Part shown: piece after piece, positions 45,039-54,388 of the stretch
Position numbering within the stretch: position 1 is the stretch's first letter
Layout: each line of letters begins with the position of its first letter
NCBI RefSeq assembly: GCF_014842995.1
Contig: NZ_JACYXL010000003.1
Coordinates: forward strand, 434,001-498,000
Reading direction: 5' to 3'
Origin: Rhodanobacter sp. 7MK24
GTDB lineage: Bacteria; Pseudomonadota; Gammaproteobacteria; Xanthomonadales; Rhodanobacteraceae
DNA length: 64,000 nt
Made by a program: the position numbers and the translations under genes
Notes under the pieces: generated by a model
Told to the model about the DNA's origin: nothing
Seen by the model: the letters and a program-made list of their open reading frames with translations, nothing else
Databases searched by the model: none

Positions 45039-46700
45039 ATGCAATACATCTACACCATGAACGGGGTCAGCAAGATCGTCCCGCCGAAGCGCCAGATCAT
45101 CAAGGACATCTCGCTGAGCTTCTTCCCCGGCGCGAAGATCGGCCTGCTCGGCGTCAATGGCGCGGGCAAGTCCACCGTGCTGAAAATCATGGCCGGCGTG
45201 GATACCGACTTCCAGGGCGAGGCGCGTGCGCAACCCGGCACCAAGGTCGGCTACCTGGCGCAGGAGCCGGACCTGAACCCGGAAAAGACCGTGCGCGAAG
45301 TGGTCGAGGAAGGCGTATCGGTGATCCTCGATGCGCAGAAGCGGCTGGAGGAAGTCTATGCCGCCTATGCCGAGGACGGCGCCGACTTCGACGCGCTCGC
45401 CAAGGAACAGGAACAGCTGGAAGGCATCCTGGCCGCGAACGACGCCCACGCGCTGGAACGCCAGCTCGAGGTGGCCGCCGACGCGCTGCGCCTGCCGCCG
45501 TGGGACGCCAAGGTCGGCCCGCTGTCCGGCGGCGAGAAGCGCCGCGTGGCGCTGTGCCGCCTGCTGCTGTCCAAGCCGGACATGCTGCTGCTGGACGAAC
45601 CGACCAACCATCTCGACGCCGAATCCGTCGACTGGCTGGAGCAGTTTCTGCACGATTACCCCGGCACCGTGGTGGCGGTCACCCATGACCGCTACTTCCT
45701 CGACAACGCAGCCGAGTGGATCCTCGAACTCGACCGCGGCCGCGGCATCCCGTGGAAGGGCAACTACACCGAATGGCTGGAGCAGAAGGACGCGCGCCTG
45801 AAGCAGGAAGCCAACCAGGAGAAGTCGCGCCAGAAGGCGATCGAGAAGGAACTGGAGTGGGTGCGTTCGGCCGCCAAGGGCCGCCAGTCCAAGGGCAAGG
45901 CGCGCCTGGCCCGCTTCGAAGAACTGAACTCGGTCGACTACCAGCGCCGCAACGAAACCAACGAGATCTTCATTCCGCCGGGCGAGCGCCTGGGCCAGGA
46001 AGTGATCGAGTTCAAGAACGTCACCAAGTCGTTCGGCGACCGCGTGCTGATCGAGGACCTGTCGTTCAAGGTGCCGCCGGGCGCCATCATCGGCGTGATC
46101 GGCCCCAACGGCGCCGGCAAGTCCACCCTGATGAAGATGATCATGGGCAAGGAGACGCCGGACTCGGGCGAGGTGAAGCTGGGCCACACCACCAAGCTGG
46201 CCTACGTCGACCAGTCGCGCGACGCGCTCGACCCGAAGAACAACGTGTGGCAGGAAGTTTCCGGCGGTTCGGACATCCTCACCATCGGCAACTTCGAGAT
46301 CCAGTCGCGCGCCTACATCGGCCGCTTCAACTTCAAGGGCACCGACCAGCAGAAGATCGTCGGCAGCCTGTCCGGCGGCGAACGCGGCCGCCTGCACATG
46401 GCCAAGACCCTGCTGCAGGGCGGCAACGTGCTGCTGCTCGACGAACCGTCCAACGACCTCGACGTGGAAACCCTGCGCGCGCTGGAAGATGCGCTGCTGG
46501 AATTCCCCGGCGCGGCGATCGTGATCTCGCATGACCGCTGGTTCCTCGACCGCATCGCCACGCACATCATCGCGTTCGAAGGCGACTCGCACGTCGAGTT
46601 CTTCCCCGGCAACTACAACGAGTACGAGGCGGACAAGAAGCGCCGCCTGGGCGACGAGGCCGCAAAGCCGCATCGTGTGAAGTACAAGAAGCTGGCGTAA
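45039..46700 (+). CDS. ettA: Energy-dependent translational throttle protein EttA (ABC-F)
   Basis: 553 residues with two ABC ATPase domains and no membrane domain. Walker A GVNGAGKSTVLK and GPNGAGKSTLMK; signatures LSGGEKRRVALC and LSGGERGRLHMA; Walker B LLLDEPTNHLD and LLLDEPSNDLD. The N-terminus MQYIYTMNGVSKIVPPKRQI and the arm/linker sequence are of EttA type. It binds the ribosomal E site and gates the first elongation cycle by ATP/ADP ratio. A GATAAT at 44963-44968 may be its -10 box. Confidence 0.95.
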   Translation: MQYIYTMNGVSKIVPPKRQIIKDISLSFFPGAKIGLLGVNGAGKSTVLKIMAGVDTDFQGEARAQPGTKVGYLAQEPDLNPEKTVREVVEEGVSVILDAQKRLEEVYAAYAEDGADFDALAKEQEQLEGILAANDAHALERQLEVAADALRLPPWDAKVGPLSGGEKRRVALCRLLLSKPDMLLLDEPTNHLDAESVDWLEQFLHDYPGTVVAVTHDRYFLDNAAEWILELDRGRGIPWKGNYTEWLEQKDARLKQEANQEKSRQKAIEKELEWVRSAAKGRQSKGKARLARFEELNSVDYQRRNETNEIFIPPGERLGQEVIEFKNVTKSFGDRVLIEDLSFKVPPGAIIGVIGPNGAGKSTLMKMIMGKETPDSGEVKLGHTTKLAYVDQSRDALDPKNNVWQEVSGGSDILTIGNFEIQSRAYIGRFNFKGTDQQKIVGSLSGGERGRLHMAKTLLQGGNVLLLDEPSNDLDVETLRALEDALLEFPGAAIVISHDRWFLDRIATHIIAFEGDSHVEFFPGNYNEYEADKKRRLGDEAAKPHRVKYKKLA

Positions 46701-46717
46701 GCACGACTCTTTGCGTT

Positions 46718-46892
46718 TGCCTCCTCTCCCCTCTGGGAGTGGGGAAGGGCCATGGATGGCCCTGCTCTGAGGAGCGCGGAAGAGGATTGAGGTGAGGGGC
46801 CAAGGCTGGCCTCGATCTCCGGAAGAACAGCACCACCATCAGGCGGCAACGCAAGATTGTCCTTCACCCCAACCCTCTCCCGGAGGGGCGAG
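46718..46892. repeat. Intergenic CTCTCCCC-type repeats between ettA and pyrF
   Basis: The 225-base gap holds CTCCTCTCCCCTCTGGGAG near 46720, GAGGTGAGGGGCCAA near 46788 and an inverted CACCCCAACCCTCTCCCGG near 46864, giving a long imperfect dyad. The GAGGTGAGGGGCCAA string recurs with one change at 51845. No gene is seen. Confidence 0.55.
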
Positions 46893-46925
46893 GGAGCAAA
46901 CCAAAGCGGCGACGAGGAAATTCCG

Positions 46926-47744
46926 ATGCACTTCATGCAGTCCCTGCAAAACGCATGGCAGCGCCACCGTTCTCTCGTCTGCGTCGGCCTCGATCCCGAA
47001 CCCGCAAAATTCCCGGCGCACTTGCAGGGTCATACTGACGCGGTGTTCGAGTTCTGCCGCGACATCGTCGACGCCACCGCCGACCTGGCCTGCGCGTTCA
47101 AGCCGCAGATCGCGCATTTCGCCGCCCTGCGCGCGGAAGAGGCGCTGGAACGACTGATTGCGCACATCCACGCCCGGCACCCCGGCGTGCCGGTGATCCT
47201 CGACGCCAAGCGCGGCGACATCGGCAGCACCGCGCAGCACTACGCCAGCGAAGCGTTCGAGCGCTACCAGGCGGACGCGGTGACGCTGAATCCCTACCTT
47301 GGCCGCGACTCCATCGCTCCCTTCCTCGAGCGCGCCGATAAGGGCGCGATCCTGCTATGCCGCACTTCCAACCCCGGCGGCGCGGATTTCCAGGCGCTGG
47401 ACTGCGGCGGTGCGCCGCTCTACCTGCGCGTGGCCGAAACCATCGCCCGCGACTGGAATGCGCACGGCAACTGCGCACTGGTCACCGGCGCCACCTGGCC
47501 GGAGGAACTGGGCCAGGTGCGCGGCGTGGTGGGCGACATGCCCCTGCTGGTGCCCGGCATCGGTGCGCAGGGCGGCGATGTGGAAGCCGTGCTCAGGCAT
47601 GGCCTCACGGCCGGCGGCAGCGGCCTGATGATCTCCTCCTCGCGTGCCATCCTCTACGCCGGCAGCGGCGAGGACTTCGCCCAGGCCGCGCGGGCGGCCG
47701 CGCAGGAACTGCGCGACAACATCAACCGGCACCGCCGCGCCTGA
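46926..47744 (+). CDS. pyrF: Orotidine 5'-phosphate decarboxylase
   Basis: 272 residues, a TIM barrel of the longer (type 2) OMP decarboxylase group. [28 protein letters not shown], the catalytic Asp-Lys-Asp set in [31 protein letters not shown] and [16 protein letters not shown]. It makes UMP, the last step of de novo pyrimidine synthesis. ATG 46926 follows GAGGAA; the upstream in-frame extension is encoded by the repeat and is unlikely. Confidence 0.95.
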   Translation: MHFMQSLQNAWQRHRSLVCVGLDPEPAKFPAHLQGHTDAVFEFCRDIVDATADLACAFKPQIAHFAALRAEEALERLIAHIHARHPGVPVILDAKRGDIGSTAQHYASEAFERYQADAVTLNPYLGRDSIAPFLERADKGAILLCRTSNPGGADFQALDCGGAPLYLRVAETIARDWNAHGNCALVTGATWPEELGQVRGVVGDMPLLVPGIGAQGGDVEAVLRHGLTAGGSGLMISSSRAILYAGSGEDFAQAARAAAQELRDNINRHRRA

Positions 47745-47755
47745 TTGCTCCTCCA

Positions 47756-47827
47756 TAGGAGCGCACCCTGTGCGCGATGGCTTTTGCTCCGATCAGTACC
47801 AGAGCCATCGCGCACAGGGTGCTCCTA
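47756..47827. repeat. Inverted REP pair (BIME-like) after pyrF
   Basis: Left arm 47756-47782 (TAGGAGCGCACCCTGTGCGC then GATGGCT) is repeated inverted at 47803-47827 with one base missing, around a 20-base spacer. The arm recurs at 60336-60361. It sits between pyrF and the methyltransferase gene and may stabilise or end the pyrF message. Confidence 0.8.
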
Positions 47828-47853
47828 CACAAACCCACCAGCCGCCTCCTGGC

Positions 47854-48366
47854 ATGTCGAACACGCAACTCGGCCACCGCACGCACCAGCCCGCGCCCGC
47901 GAAGCACGCGCTCTGCCTGCTGGCGCACGACGTGCGGCGACCTGCGAACGTGGGCGGCCTGTTCCGTCTCGCCGACGCGCTGGGCATCGAGAAGATTTTC
48001 CTGACCGGCGGCTCCTGCACGCCGGCGCACCCGAAGGCACGCAAGGCCGCGCGCACCACCGAGCAACGCGTGCCGTTCGAGCAGGCCGACGATCCGCTGC
48101 CGATCGTGACCGGGCTGAAACGGGCCGGTTACCGCATCGTCAGCCTGGAAATCAGCTCGACCAGCATCGACCTCGCCGAGCTCGCCATCACGCCCGGCGA
48201 GCGCATCTGCCTGGTCCTCGGCAACGAGAGCGCCGGCGTCTGCCAGCCGCTGCTGGACGCCTCGGACGCCACCGTGCACATCCCGATGCGCGGCGAGAAT
48301 TCCTCGATGAACGTCGCCAGTGCCTGCGCCATCGCCACTTACGTCATCGCGCGAAAGCTGGAATGA
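47854..48366 (+). CDS. SpoU/TrmH-family RNA 2'-O-methyltransferase
   Basis: 170 residues, a minimal SPOUT domain with the three family motifs: HDVRRPANVGGLFRLADALG (motif 1, with Asn and Arg), CLVLGNESAGV (motif 2) and IPMRGENSSMNVASACAIAT (motif 3). SPOUT enzymes methylate ribose in tRNA or rRNA; this short type without an N-terminal L30-like domain is not assigned to a specific site. Start ATG 47854 lies just beyond a REP pair; the frame extends upstream through the repeat and is not used. Confidence 0.88.
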   Translation: MSNTQLGHRTHQPAPAKHALCLLAHDVRRPANVGGLFRLADALGIEKIFLTGGSCTPAHPKARKAARTTEQRVPFEQADDPLPIVTGLKRAGYRIVSLEISSTSIDLAELAITPGERICLVLGNESAGVCQPLLDASDATVHIPMRGENSSMNVASACAIATYVIARKLE

Positions 48367-48429
48367 TCCTCGAAGGAAGCGTCGCCACGGCACCTGGCTG
48401 AAGTCGCCACCCCGCATCGAGGTCCACTC

Positions 48430-48846
48430 ATGCGCACCAACCGGTCCATCCCGAACGCCACCATCATCCCCGTGCTCGGCTACGCCGACGTGCACGAGGC
48501 CGCCGATTGGCTGTGCCGGGCTTTCGGGTTCCGTACCAGGCTGCGCATCGGCGACCATCGCATCCAGCTTGTCTACGGTGACGGCGCGATGGTGGTCAGC
48601 GACGCCGGCCCGGAAAGCGACGAACAGCCGCCGCGGCAATCCGTGATGGTGCGGGTGGAAGATGCCGACGCACATCATGCGCATGCCGTCGCCGCGGGGG
48701 CGCGCATCGTCCGCGAGCCGGCCAGCTGGCCCTTTGGCGAACGCCAGTATTCGGCCATGGACATCGGCGGCCACCTGTGGACGTTCACGCAGACGGTGGC
48801 CGATGCGGACCCTGCCAGCTGGGGCGGCGAACTGGTCGAGCATTGA
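48430..48846 (+). CDS. VOC-superfamily (glyoxalase/bleomycin-resistance-like) protein
   Basis: 138 residues, two beta-alpha-beta modules of the VOC fold: [20 protein letters not shown] and [20 protein letters not shown] in the first half, [20 protein letters not shown] and [15 protein letters not shown] in the second. It is close to PhnB/YkcA-type members, with no assigned reaction. Metal ligands are not clearly complete. Followed by the valS promoter. Confidence 0.82.
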   Translation: MRTNRSIPNATIIPVLGYADVHEAADWLCRAFGFRTRLRIGDHRIQLVYGDGAMVVSDAGPESDEQPPRQSVMVRVEDADAHHAHAVAAGARIVREPASWPFGERQYSAMDIGGHLWTFTQTVADADPASWGGELVEH

Positions 48847-48890
48847 GCTTGCGCCCGCCTGGCGACACGACCGCCGGCGGTTCCGGCGCT

Positions 48891-48920
48891 TTGTCAGTTC
48901 CGCCCCCGCACCCGTACAAT
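48891..48920 (+). promoter_or_regulatory. Sigma-70 promoter of valS
   Basis: TTGTCA at 48891-48896 and TACAAT at 48915-48920, separated by 18 bases; each box differs from consensus by one base. It lies about 55 bases before the valS ATG, just after the VOC gene. Confidence 0.65.
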
Positions 48921-48976
48921 TCAGGGCTTTGACGCCAGATTCCGCACCCGGCCGGTGCGCGCCATCGCGAGCCCCC

Positions 48977-51808
48977 ATGGAAAAGAGTTTCGAACCCGCC
49001 CAGATCGAGTCGACGTGGTACGCCCGCTGGGAAGCCAGCGGCGCGTTCAGGCCGTCCGGCCAGGGCGAACCCTACTGCATCCTGCTGCCGCCGCCGAACG
49101 TCACCGGCACCCTGCACATGGGCCATGCCTTCCAGCAGACCGTGATGGACATGCTGGTGCGCTACCAGCGCATGCGCGGCATGAACGTGCTCTGGCAGGT
49201 AGGCACCGACCACGCAGGCATCGCCACCCAGAAGATCGTGGAGAACCAGCTCGCCGCCGAGGGCAAGACGCGCCACGACCTGGGACGCGAGCCGTTCGTG
49301 GAACGCGTGTGGCAGTGGAAGGAGGAATCCGGCTCCACCATCACCAACCAGATGCGTCGCATCGGCGCCGCCGCGGATTGGTCGCGCGAGCGCTTCACCA
49401 TGGACGAAGGCCTCTCCGCCGCGGTGCGCAAGGTGTTCGTGGAGTGGTATCGCGCCGGCCTGGTCTACCGCGGCAACCGGCTGGTGAACTGGGACCCGGT
49501 GCTGGGCACCGCCGTCTCCGACCTCGAAGTGAACAACGTGGAGCGCGACGGCCACATGTGGTCGATTCGCTACCCGGTCACCGGCAGCGACGAATCGCTG
49601 GTGGTCGCCACCACGCGTCCGGAAACCATGCTGGGCGACGTCGCCGTGGCCGTGCATCCGGAGGATGAGCGCTACGCGCACCTCATCGGCAAGATGCTCA
49701 CGCTGCCTCTGTCGAACCGCGAGATCCCGGTGATCGCCGACGACTATGTGGACCGCGAGTTCGGCACCGGCTGCGTGAAGATCACCCCCGCGCACGATTT
49801 CAACGACTACGCCATCGGCCAGCGCCACAAGCTCGCGCCGATCACCATCTTCACGCTGGATGCAAAGGTCAACGACAACGGGCCGGAAGCCTATCGCGGC
49901 CTCGACCGCTACGACGCACGCAAGCGTGTGCTGGCCGACCTCGAAGCCGCCGGCCTGCTGGTCGAAACCAAGGCGCACAAGCTGCAGGTGCCGGTGAGCC
50001 AGCGCTCGGACGCTGTGATCGAACCGATGCTTACCGACCAGTGGTTCGTCGACCTCACGTCGGACATCCAGGCGGACGGCCGTCCGGGCGGCCGCAGGGC
50101 GATCACCGAACCCGCGCTCGACGCCGTGCGCTCGGGCGAGGTCAAGTTCGTGCCGGAAAACTGGAGTACCACCTACACGCAGTGGCTGGACAACATCCAA
50201 GACTGGTGCATCAGCCGCCAGCTCTGGTGGGGCCACCGCATCCCGGCGTGGTACGACGAAGCGGGCAGCATCTTCGTGGGCGAGGACGAGGCGGACGCGC
50301 GCGCGCATGCCGCCGTCGCGCCGGTCGGCGCGCTGAAGCAGGACGAGGACGTACTGGACACCTGGTTCAGCTCCGCGCTGTGGCCGTTCTCCACCCTTGG
50401 CTGGCCACTGGATGGCCCGGTGAAGAACGAGCGCGGCGAAGTCATCGCCAACTGGCAAGCCGACAAGATCTTCCTGCCCAGCGCGGTGCTGGTCACCGGC
50501 TTCGACATCATCTTCTTCTGGGTCGCGCGCATGGTGATGGCGACCAAGTACTTCACCGGCCAGGTGCCGTTCCGCGAGGTGTACATCAACGCCATCGTGC
50601 GCGACGCCGAAGGCCAGAAGATGTCCAAGTCCAAGGGCAACACGCTGGACCCGCTGGACCTGATCGACGGCATCGAGCTGGAGCCGCTGGTGGCGAAGTC
50701 CACCCGGTCGTTGCTGATCCCGCAGGTGCGCGAGAAGGTGGAAAAGCGCATCCGCAAGGAATACCCCGAGGGCATCAAGGCCATCGGCACCGACGCGCTG
50801 CGCTTCACCTTCGCCGCGCTGGCCAGCTACAGCCGCACCATCAACTTCGACCTGAAGCGCGCCGAGGGCTACAAGGCGTTCTGCAACAAGCTGTGGAACG
50901 CCGCACGCTTCGTGCTGATGAACCTGCCCGAGGGTCGGATTCCCGCACCCGCCGGTGCGCCGGCAACCGAAGCCGAACGCTGGATCCTCACCCGTCTCCG
51001 GCAGACGCTGGCGGCAGTGGAGCAGCATTTCGCCTCGTACCGCTTCGACCACCTGGCGCAGGCGCTGTACGAATTCGTGTGGAACGAGTATTGCGACTGG
51101 TTCCTGGAGCTGTCGAAGCCTGCCCTCAACGGCGAGGATGCGGCAGCGGCCGCGTCGACGCGCCACACTTTGCTGGTAGTGCTGGAAGCGGTGCTGCGCG
51201 CGCTGCACCCGGTGATCCCGTTCATCACCGAAGAGATCTACCAGGAAGTGGCGCCGCGCCTCAGCCTCGCCGAATCCAGCGTGTACGCGCGCCCCTACCC
51301 GTGTGCTGCGGACTTCGCATCCGATGCCGCGGCCGCCGCCGAGATCGAGTGGTTCAAGGCCGTGCTCTCCGGCATCCGCAGGATCCGTTCGGAAATGAAC
51401 ATCGCACCGGGCAAGACCATCCCGCTGCTGCTCGCCGGTGGCGAAGCCACGGATAGCACGCGTGCCGCGAAGTTCGCCGCGCAGATCGCCTTTCTGGCCC
51501 GCACCGAATCGCCGGCGTGGATCGAACCAGGCGCAGAGGAACCTGCCGCAGCTGCCGCCGTGGTCGGCTCCCTGCGCGTGCTGATCCCGCTGGCCGGCCT
51601 GATCGACCTCGGCGCCGAGCAGGCGCGCCTCGCCAAGGAAATCGCCCGCGTCGAAGGCGAGATCAAGAAGTGCGAGGGCAAGCTGGGCAACGCGAACTTC
51701 GTCGCCAATGCACCGGCGGAAGTGGTGGCACAGGAGCGCCAACGCATCGTGGACTGGAACACCCAGCTCGCGGCGATGCGGGAGCAGGCGGGAAAGCTGA
51801 AGGGTTGA
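48977..51808 (+). CDS. valS: Valyl-tRNA synthetase
   Basis: 943 residues, class I synthetase. The HIGH motif appears as [18 protein letters not shown] and KMSKS as [21 protein letters not shown]1 editing domain ([19 protein letters not shown] and [16 protein letters not shown]) clears mischarged Thr. The C-terminal coiled coil typical of ValRS is visible ([20 protein letters not shown]). ATG 48977 follows the predicted promoter and gives the usual N-terminus; an upstream in-frame extension over the VOC gene is rejected. Confidence 0.97.
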   Translation: MEKSFEPAQIESTWYARWEASGAFRPSGQGEPYCILLPPPNVTGTLHMGHAFQQTVMDMLVRYQRMRGMNVLWQVGTDHAGIATQKIVENQLAAEGKTRHDLGREPFVERVWQWKEESGSTITNQMRRIGAAADWSRERFTMDEGLSAAVRKVFVEWYRAGLVYRGNRLVNWDPVLGTAVSDLEVNNVERDGHMWSIRYPVTGSDESLVVATTRPETMLGDVAVAVHPEDERYAHLIGKMLTLPLSNREIPVIADDYVDREFGTGCVKITPAHDFNDYAIGQRHKLAPITIFTLDAKVNDNGPEAYRGLDRYDARKRVLADLEAAGLLVETKAHKLQVPVSQRSDAVIEPMLTDQWFVDLTSDIQADGRPGGRRAITEPALDAVRSGEVKFVPENWSTTYTQWLDNIQDWCISRQLWWGHRIPAWYDEAGSIFVGEDEADARAHAAVAPVGALKQDEDVLDTWFSSALWPFSTLGWPLDGPVKNERGEVIANWQADKIFLPSAVLVTGFDIIFFWVARMVMATKYFTGQVPFREVYINAIVRDAEGQKMSKSKGNTLDPLDLIDGIELEPLVAKSTRSLLIPQVREKVEKRIRKEYPEGIKAIGTDALRFTFAALASYSRTINFDLKRAEGYKAFCNKLWNAARFVLMNLPEGRIPAPAGAPATEAERWILTRLRQTLAAVEQHFASYRFDHLAQALYEFVWNEYCDWFLELSKPALNGEDAAAAASTRHTLLVVLEAVLRALHPVIPFITEEIYQEVAPRLSLAESSVYARPYPCAADFASDAAAAAEIEWFKAVLSGIRRIRSEMNIAPGKTIPLLLAGGEATDSTRAAKFAAQIAFLARTESPAWIEPGAEEPAAAAAVVGSLRVLIPLAGLIDLGAEQARLAKEIARVEGEIKKCEGKLGNANFVANAPAEVVAQERQRIVDWNTQLAAMREQAGKLKG

Positions 51809-51818
51809 CTGACTTTCC

Positions 51819-51856
51819 CCCTCTCCCCCTGGGGAGAGGGTTGGGGTGAGGGGCCA
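51819..51856. repeat. CTCTCCCC-type palindrome after valS
   Basis: CCCTCTCCCC (51819-51828) and GGGGAGAGGG (51831-51840) are inverted copies two bases apart, followed by TTGGGGTGAGGGGCCAA. Related to 46718-46892 and perhaps 2140-2169. It lies between the converging valS and rimI genes and could end both transcripts. Confidence 0.6.
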
Positions 51857-51885
51857 ATCTTGCGACAGAAGCAAAGCACCCTCGC

Positions 51886-52374
51886 CTATTTCCCAATATG
51901 GCCCATGGCCGTATTGGGATCGAGCTCCATCACGATCGCGTCCTCGCGTCCGTCCTTCGCAGGGTAATAGCGCGGCCTGCGACCGATCTCGCGAAAACCC
52001 ACCGATTCGTACAACGCCTTCGCCAAGGGGTTCGAGGGTCGCACCTCCAGGAACACGCGCTGGGCGCCGCTCCAGCGCGACACGTCCAGCAGACGGCCCA
52101 ACAGGTGCCGGCCCAAGCCCTGCCCGCGGTATGCGTCGGCGATGCAGATGTTGAGGACGTGCGCCTCGCCCGCGCCTGCCGAGAGGATGCCGTAGCCGGC
52201 CACTTCCTCGTCGACGCAAAGCACCCAGCAGGGATGCCCCGCCCTGATGCAGTCGGCGAAGATGCCACGCGTCCACGGAAAGTCGTAGGAAGCCTGCTCC
52301 ACCGCCGCGACCGCATCGAGGTCGTCCATGCGCATCAGGCGCATGTGGCTGGCCGGTTTGGCCACCGCGACCAT
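51886..52374 (-). CDS. rimI: Ribosomal protein S18-alanine N-acetyltransferase
   Basis: 162 residues, GNAT fold. MRLMRMDDLDAVAAVEQASY, PCWVLCVDEEVAGYGIL, VLNICIADAYRGQGLGRHLL (acetyl-CoA loop with R/Q-x2-G-x-G/A) and FLEVRPSNPLAKALYESVGF are characteristic of RimI. It acetylates the N-terminal alanine of S18. ATG 52374 lies five bases after the holD-like gene; ATG 52344 is an alternative. The holD-rimI order is that of E. coli. Confidence 0.93.
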   Translation of the reverse strand: MVAVAKPASHMRLMRMDDLDAVAAVEQASYDFPWTRGIFADCIRAGHPCWVLCVDEEVAGYGILSAGAGEAHVLNICIADAYRGQGLGRHLLGRLLDVSRWSGAQRVFLEVRPSNPLAKALYESVGFREIGRRPRYYPAKDGREDAIVMELDPNTAMGHIGK

Positions 52375-52379
52375 TGCGC

Positions 52380-52850
52380 CTACCGTCCCGCCGCAAGACC
52401 GCGGCGCAAGGTGCGCAACGCGATCCACAACCGCCGCTTGGCCGAAGGGTCGCCCAGCAGGCGCACGGGCTCGTCCACCAGCACGATCTGCGCCCGTGCA
52501 GTCACCTGCATCGGCAAGCTGCGCCCCAGCGCGTGCGCCTGCGCTTCCCCACAGGCCAGGTAGGCGCGCGCCTGCGGCATCGCCGTTTCCGCTTCGCCTG
52601 GCGACACCCGCACGCGCGCGGCACGTGCCAATGCCGCGCCGCCGCTGGTCAATGCACGGCCGAGCAGATCCAGTTCGCGTGCATCGCAGGCAGCCGGCAA
52701 CAACACCACGCAATCGGTACTGGACGCAGGCGACGGCAGCGCTTCAGCGGCCATGACCGGCGCGTCGGCAACGGCCTGCTGCCGGCGCTGCCAGGTCTCC
52801 AGCCCCAGGGCGCGCAACACGCGCTCGCGATGCGCGGCGGCAGACATCAT
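52380..52850 (-). CDS. holD: HolD-like DNA polymerase III psi subunit (predicted)
   Basis: 156 residues. The N-terminal RERVLRALGLETWQRR resembles the start of E. coli psi (a short amphipathic helix with LGI-x2-W), which binds chi. VVLLPAACDARELDLLGRAL corresponds to its central strand-helix, and the C-terminal VRLLGDPSAKRRLWIAL matches the conserved L-x-N/D-P-x-A/K-R-x-LW segment. Position directly upstream of rimI, as in E. coli, supports the call. Sequence conservation is low in this family, so it stays a prediction. ATG 52850 overlaps pssA by four bases. Confidence 0.65.
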   Translation of the reverse strand: MMSAAAHRERVLRALGLETWQRRQQAVADAPVMAAEALPSPASSTDCVVLLPAACDARELDLLGRALTSGGAALARAARVRVSPGEAETAMPQARAYLACGEAQAHALGRSLPMQVTARAQIVLVDEPVRLLGDPSAKRRLWIALRTLRRGLAAGR

Positions 52851-53632
52851 CCGACTCCCCCGCGCCGTGCGCGCCGGCGATGCAGGGCCAGCCCCCACAA
52901 CGTCATCACCGGGCCGGACAACAGATAGATGCTGAAGCCGACGAACAACACCCGCGGCGGGTCGAGATACAGCAACACCAGGATCAGCAGCGCCGTCACG
53001 ATCCATCCGAACGGCACGTGCTGGCGGTCGCCCAGCGGCAGCGACTTGAAGCTGAAATAGCGGACGCGGCTGACCATGAGCAGACCGGTGATCACGGCGA
53101 TCCACGGCGTGACGAAGCACAGTTCGGCACCGGGAATCTTGAACTTGTCCATCGTCCACACGAAGGACATGCACACCGCCGCCGCGGCCGGACTGGCGAG
53201 TCCCTGGAAATAACGCTTGTCCGCCACGCCTACCTGCGTGTTGAAGCGCGCCAGCCGCAGCGCGGCGCAGGCGGCATAGATGAAGGCGGCGGCCCAGCCC
53301 AGCTTGCCCAGCAGTGGACCGAAGTCGTGCAGCGTGGACAGCGACCATGTATACATCACCAGCGCCGGCGCCAAACCGAAGCTCACCAGGTCCGACAGCG
53401 AGTCGTACTGCACGCCGAACTCGCTCTGGGTGCCGGTAAGCCGCGCCACGCGGCCGTCCAGCCCATCCAGCAGCGCGGCGACGAACACCGCCACCGCCGC
53501 ATCGGCGTAACGGCCGCCGATGCTGGCCAGGATCGCGTAGAAGCCGGCAAACATCGCCCCGGTGGTGAACAGGTTCGGCAACAGGTAAATGCCGCGATGC
53601 CTTGGCTGGCGGGCGGGCAGCGAGTCGCTCAT
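52847..53632 (-). CDS. pssA: CDP-diacylglycerol-serine O-phosphatidyltransferase
   Basis: 261 residues, integral membrane, 6-8 helices. The CDP-alcohol phosphotransferase motif DG-x2-AR-x8-G-x3-D-x3-D is seen as DGLDGRVARLTGTQSEFG followed by QYDSLSDLVSFG. It makes phosphatidylserine, the precursor of phosphatidylethanolamine. Overlaps the holD-like gene by four bases (ATGA type), so pssA-holD-rimI form one operon. Confidence 0.92.
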   Translation of the reverse strand: MSDSLPARQPRHRGIYLLPNLFTTGAMFAGFYAILASIGGRYADAAVAVFVAALLDGLDGRVARLTGTQSEFGVQYDSLSDLVSFGLAPALVMYTWSLSTLHDFGPLLGKLGWAAAFIYAACAALRLARFNTQVGVADKRYFQGLASPAAAAVCMSFVWTMDKFKIPGAELCFVTPWIAVITGLLMVSRVRYFSFKSLPLGDRQHVPFGWIVTALLILVLLYLDPPRVLFVGFSIYLLSGPVMTLWGLALHRRRARRGGVG

Positions 53633-53760
53633 GGAGCTATCCGTGACAGGGTGCAGAAAGTGTAAACCATCACCCGCTTGAGTCCCGGCCGCGCGGGAGT
53701 TCTACTAATGCACCTGTGCGGGGTGGGGAGCCCCGCCCAACCTAGCCTCTGGAGAACCCC

Positions 53761-54204
53761 ATGTCCCGTTCGCTGATCGCCGTGGCGCTGCTGTTGCTCG
53801 CCCCGCTGGCTACCGCCCAGCAAATCTACAAGTGGACCGATGCGTCGGGCACGGTGCACTACTCGCAGTCGGCGCCGGCACAGGGCACCAAATACCAGCA
53901 GGTGAAGCTGGCCGGCGGGGTGGAATCCGCCGATGCCGACGCACCGGCCCAGCAACCGGCTGCCGACAACGCCTCCACGCAGGCCGACACTCCCCCCCCC
54001 GCCCCGTCCGCCCCGATGGCCGACACGCCCGACAACCGCGCCAAGCTGTGCGCCACGCTGAAATCCAACCTCACCACCCTGCAGGGAAGCGGCCCGGTGG
54101 TGATGCAGCAGGGCGGCAAGCCTGCCGTGCTGGACGACGCCCAGCGCAAGCAGCAGGTCGATACCGCCAACGCGCAATACCAGCAGTACTGCGCAGGCAA
54201 ATAA
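53761..54204 (+). CDS. Secreted DUF4124-domain protein
   Basis: 147 residues. Signal peptide MSRSLIAVALLLLAPLATAQ, a short DUF4124 module (QIYKWTDASGTVHYSQSAPA), a disordered Ala/Pro linker and a C-terminal helical region ending in a Cys (QQYCAGK). Function of DUF4124 is unknown; members are periplasmic. A run of nine C residues (53992-54000) within the linker codes for Pro-Pro-Pro and is prone to slippage. GGAG precedes the ATG. Confidence 0.85.
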   Translation: MSRSLIAVALLLLAPLATAQQIYKWTDASGTVHYSQSAPAQGTKYQQVKLAGGVESADADAPAQQPAADNASTQADTPPPAPSAPMADTPDNRAKLCATLKSNLTTLQGSGPVVMQQGGKPAVLDDAQRKQQVDTANAQYQQYCAGK

Positions 54205-54352
54205 CCGCAAATGATCGCAGCTGGTGCCGTGCCTGCAACGCAGGCACTCGCTGCGGGAACGGCCGCAACCTCGACCGGCACCGGAATCTCCCCTGCCATG
54301 CCTATCCGCGGAGCCGTCGAGTGCGGCCCGCGGGTGCGGTTGCGCGCGCCGC

Positions 54353-54358
54353 TATAAT
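54353..54358 (+). promoter_or_regulatory. -10 box of the proS promoter
   Basis: A consensus TATAAT 31 bases before the proS ATG in a very GC-rich context. No good -35 hexamer is seen 16-18 bases upstream. The leader would be about 24 bases. Confidence 0.6.
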
Positions 54359-54388
54359 CCGGCTCTTTCAACGCCGGAAACCGCCTGC

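Noticed and set aside
48785-52396. A 1203-codon open frame on the minus strand across valS
   Set aside because: It is antisense to a clear, full-length valS; the translation is Arg/His/Val-rich with no domain and arises from GC-rich codon usage.
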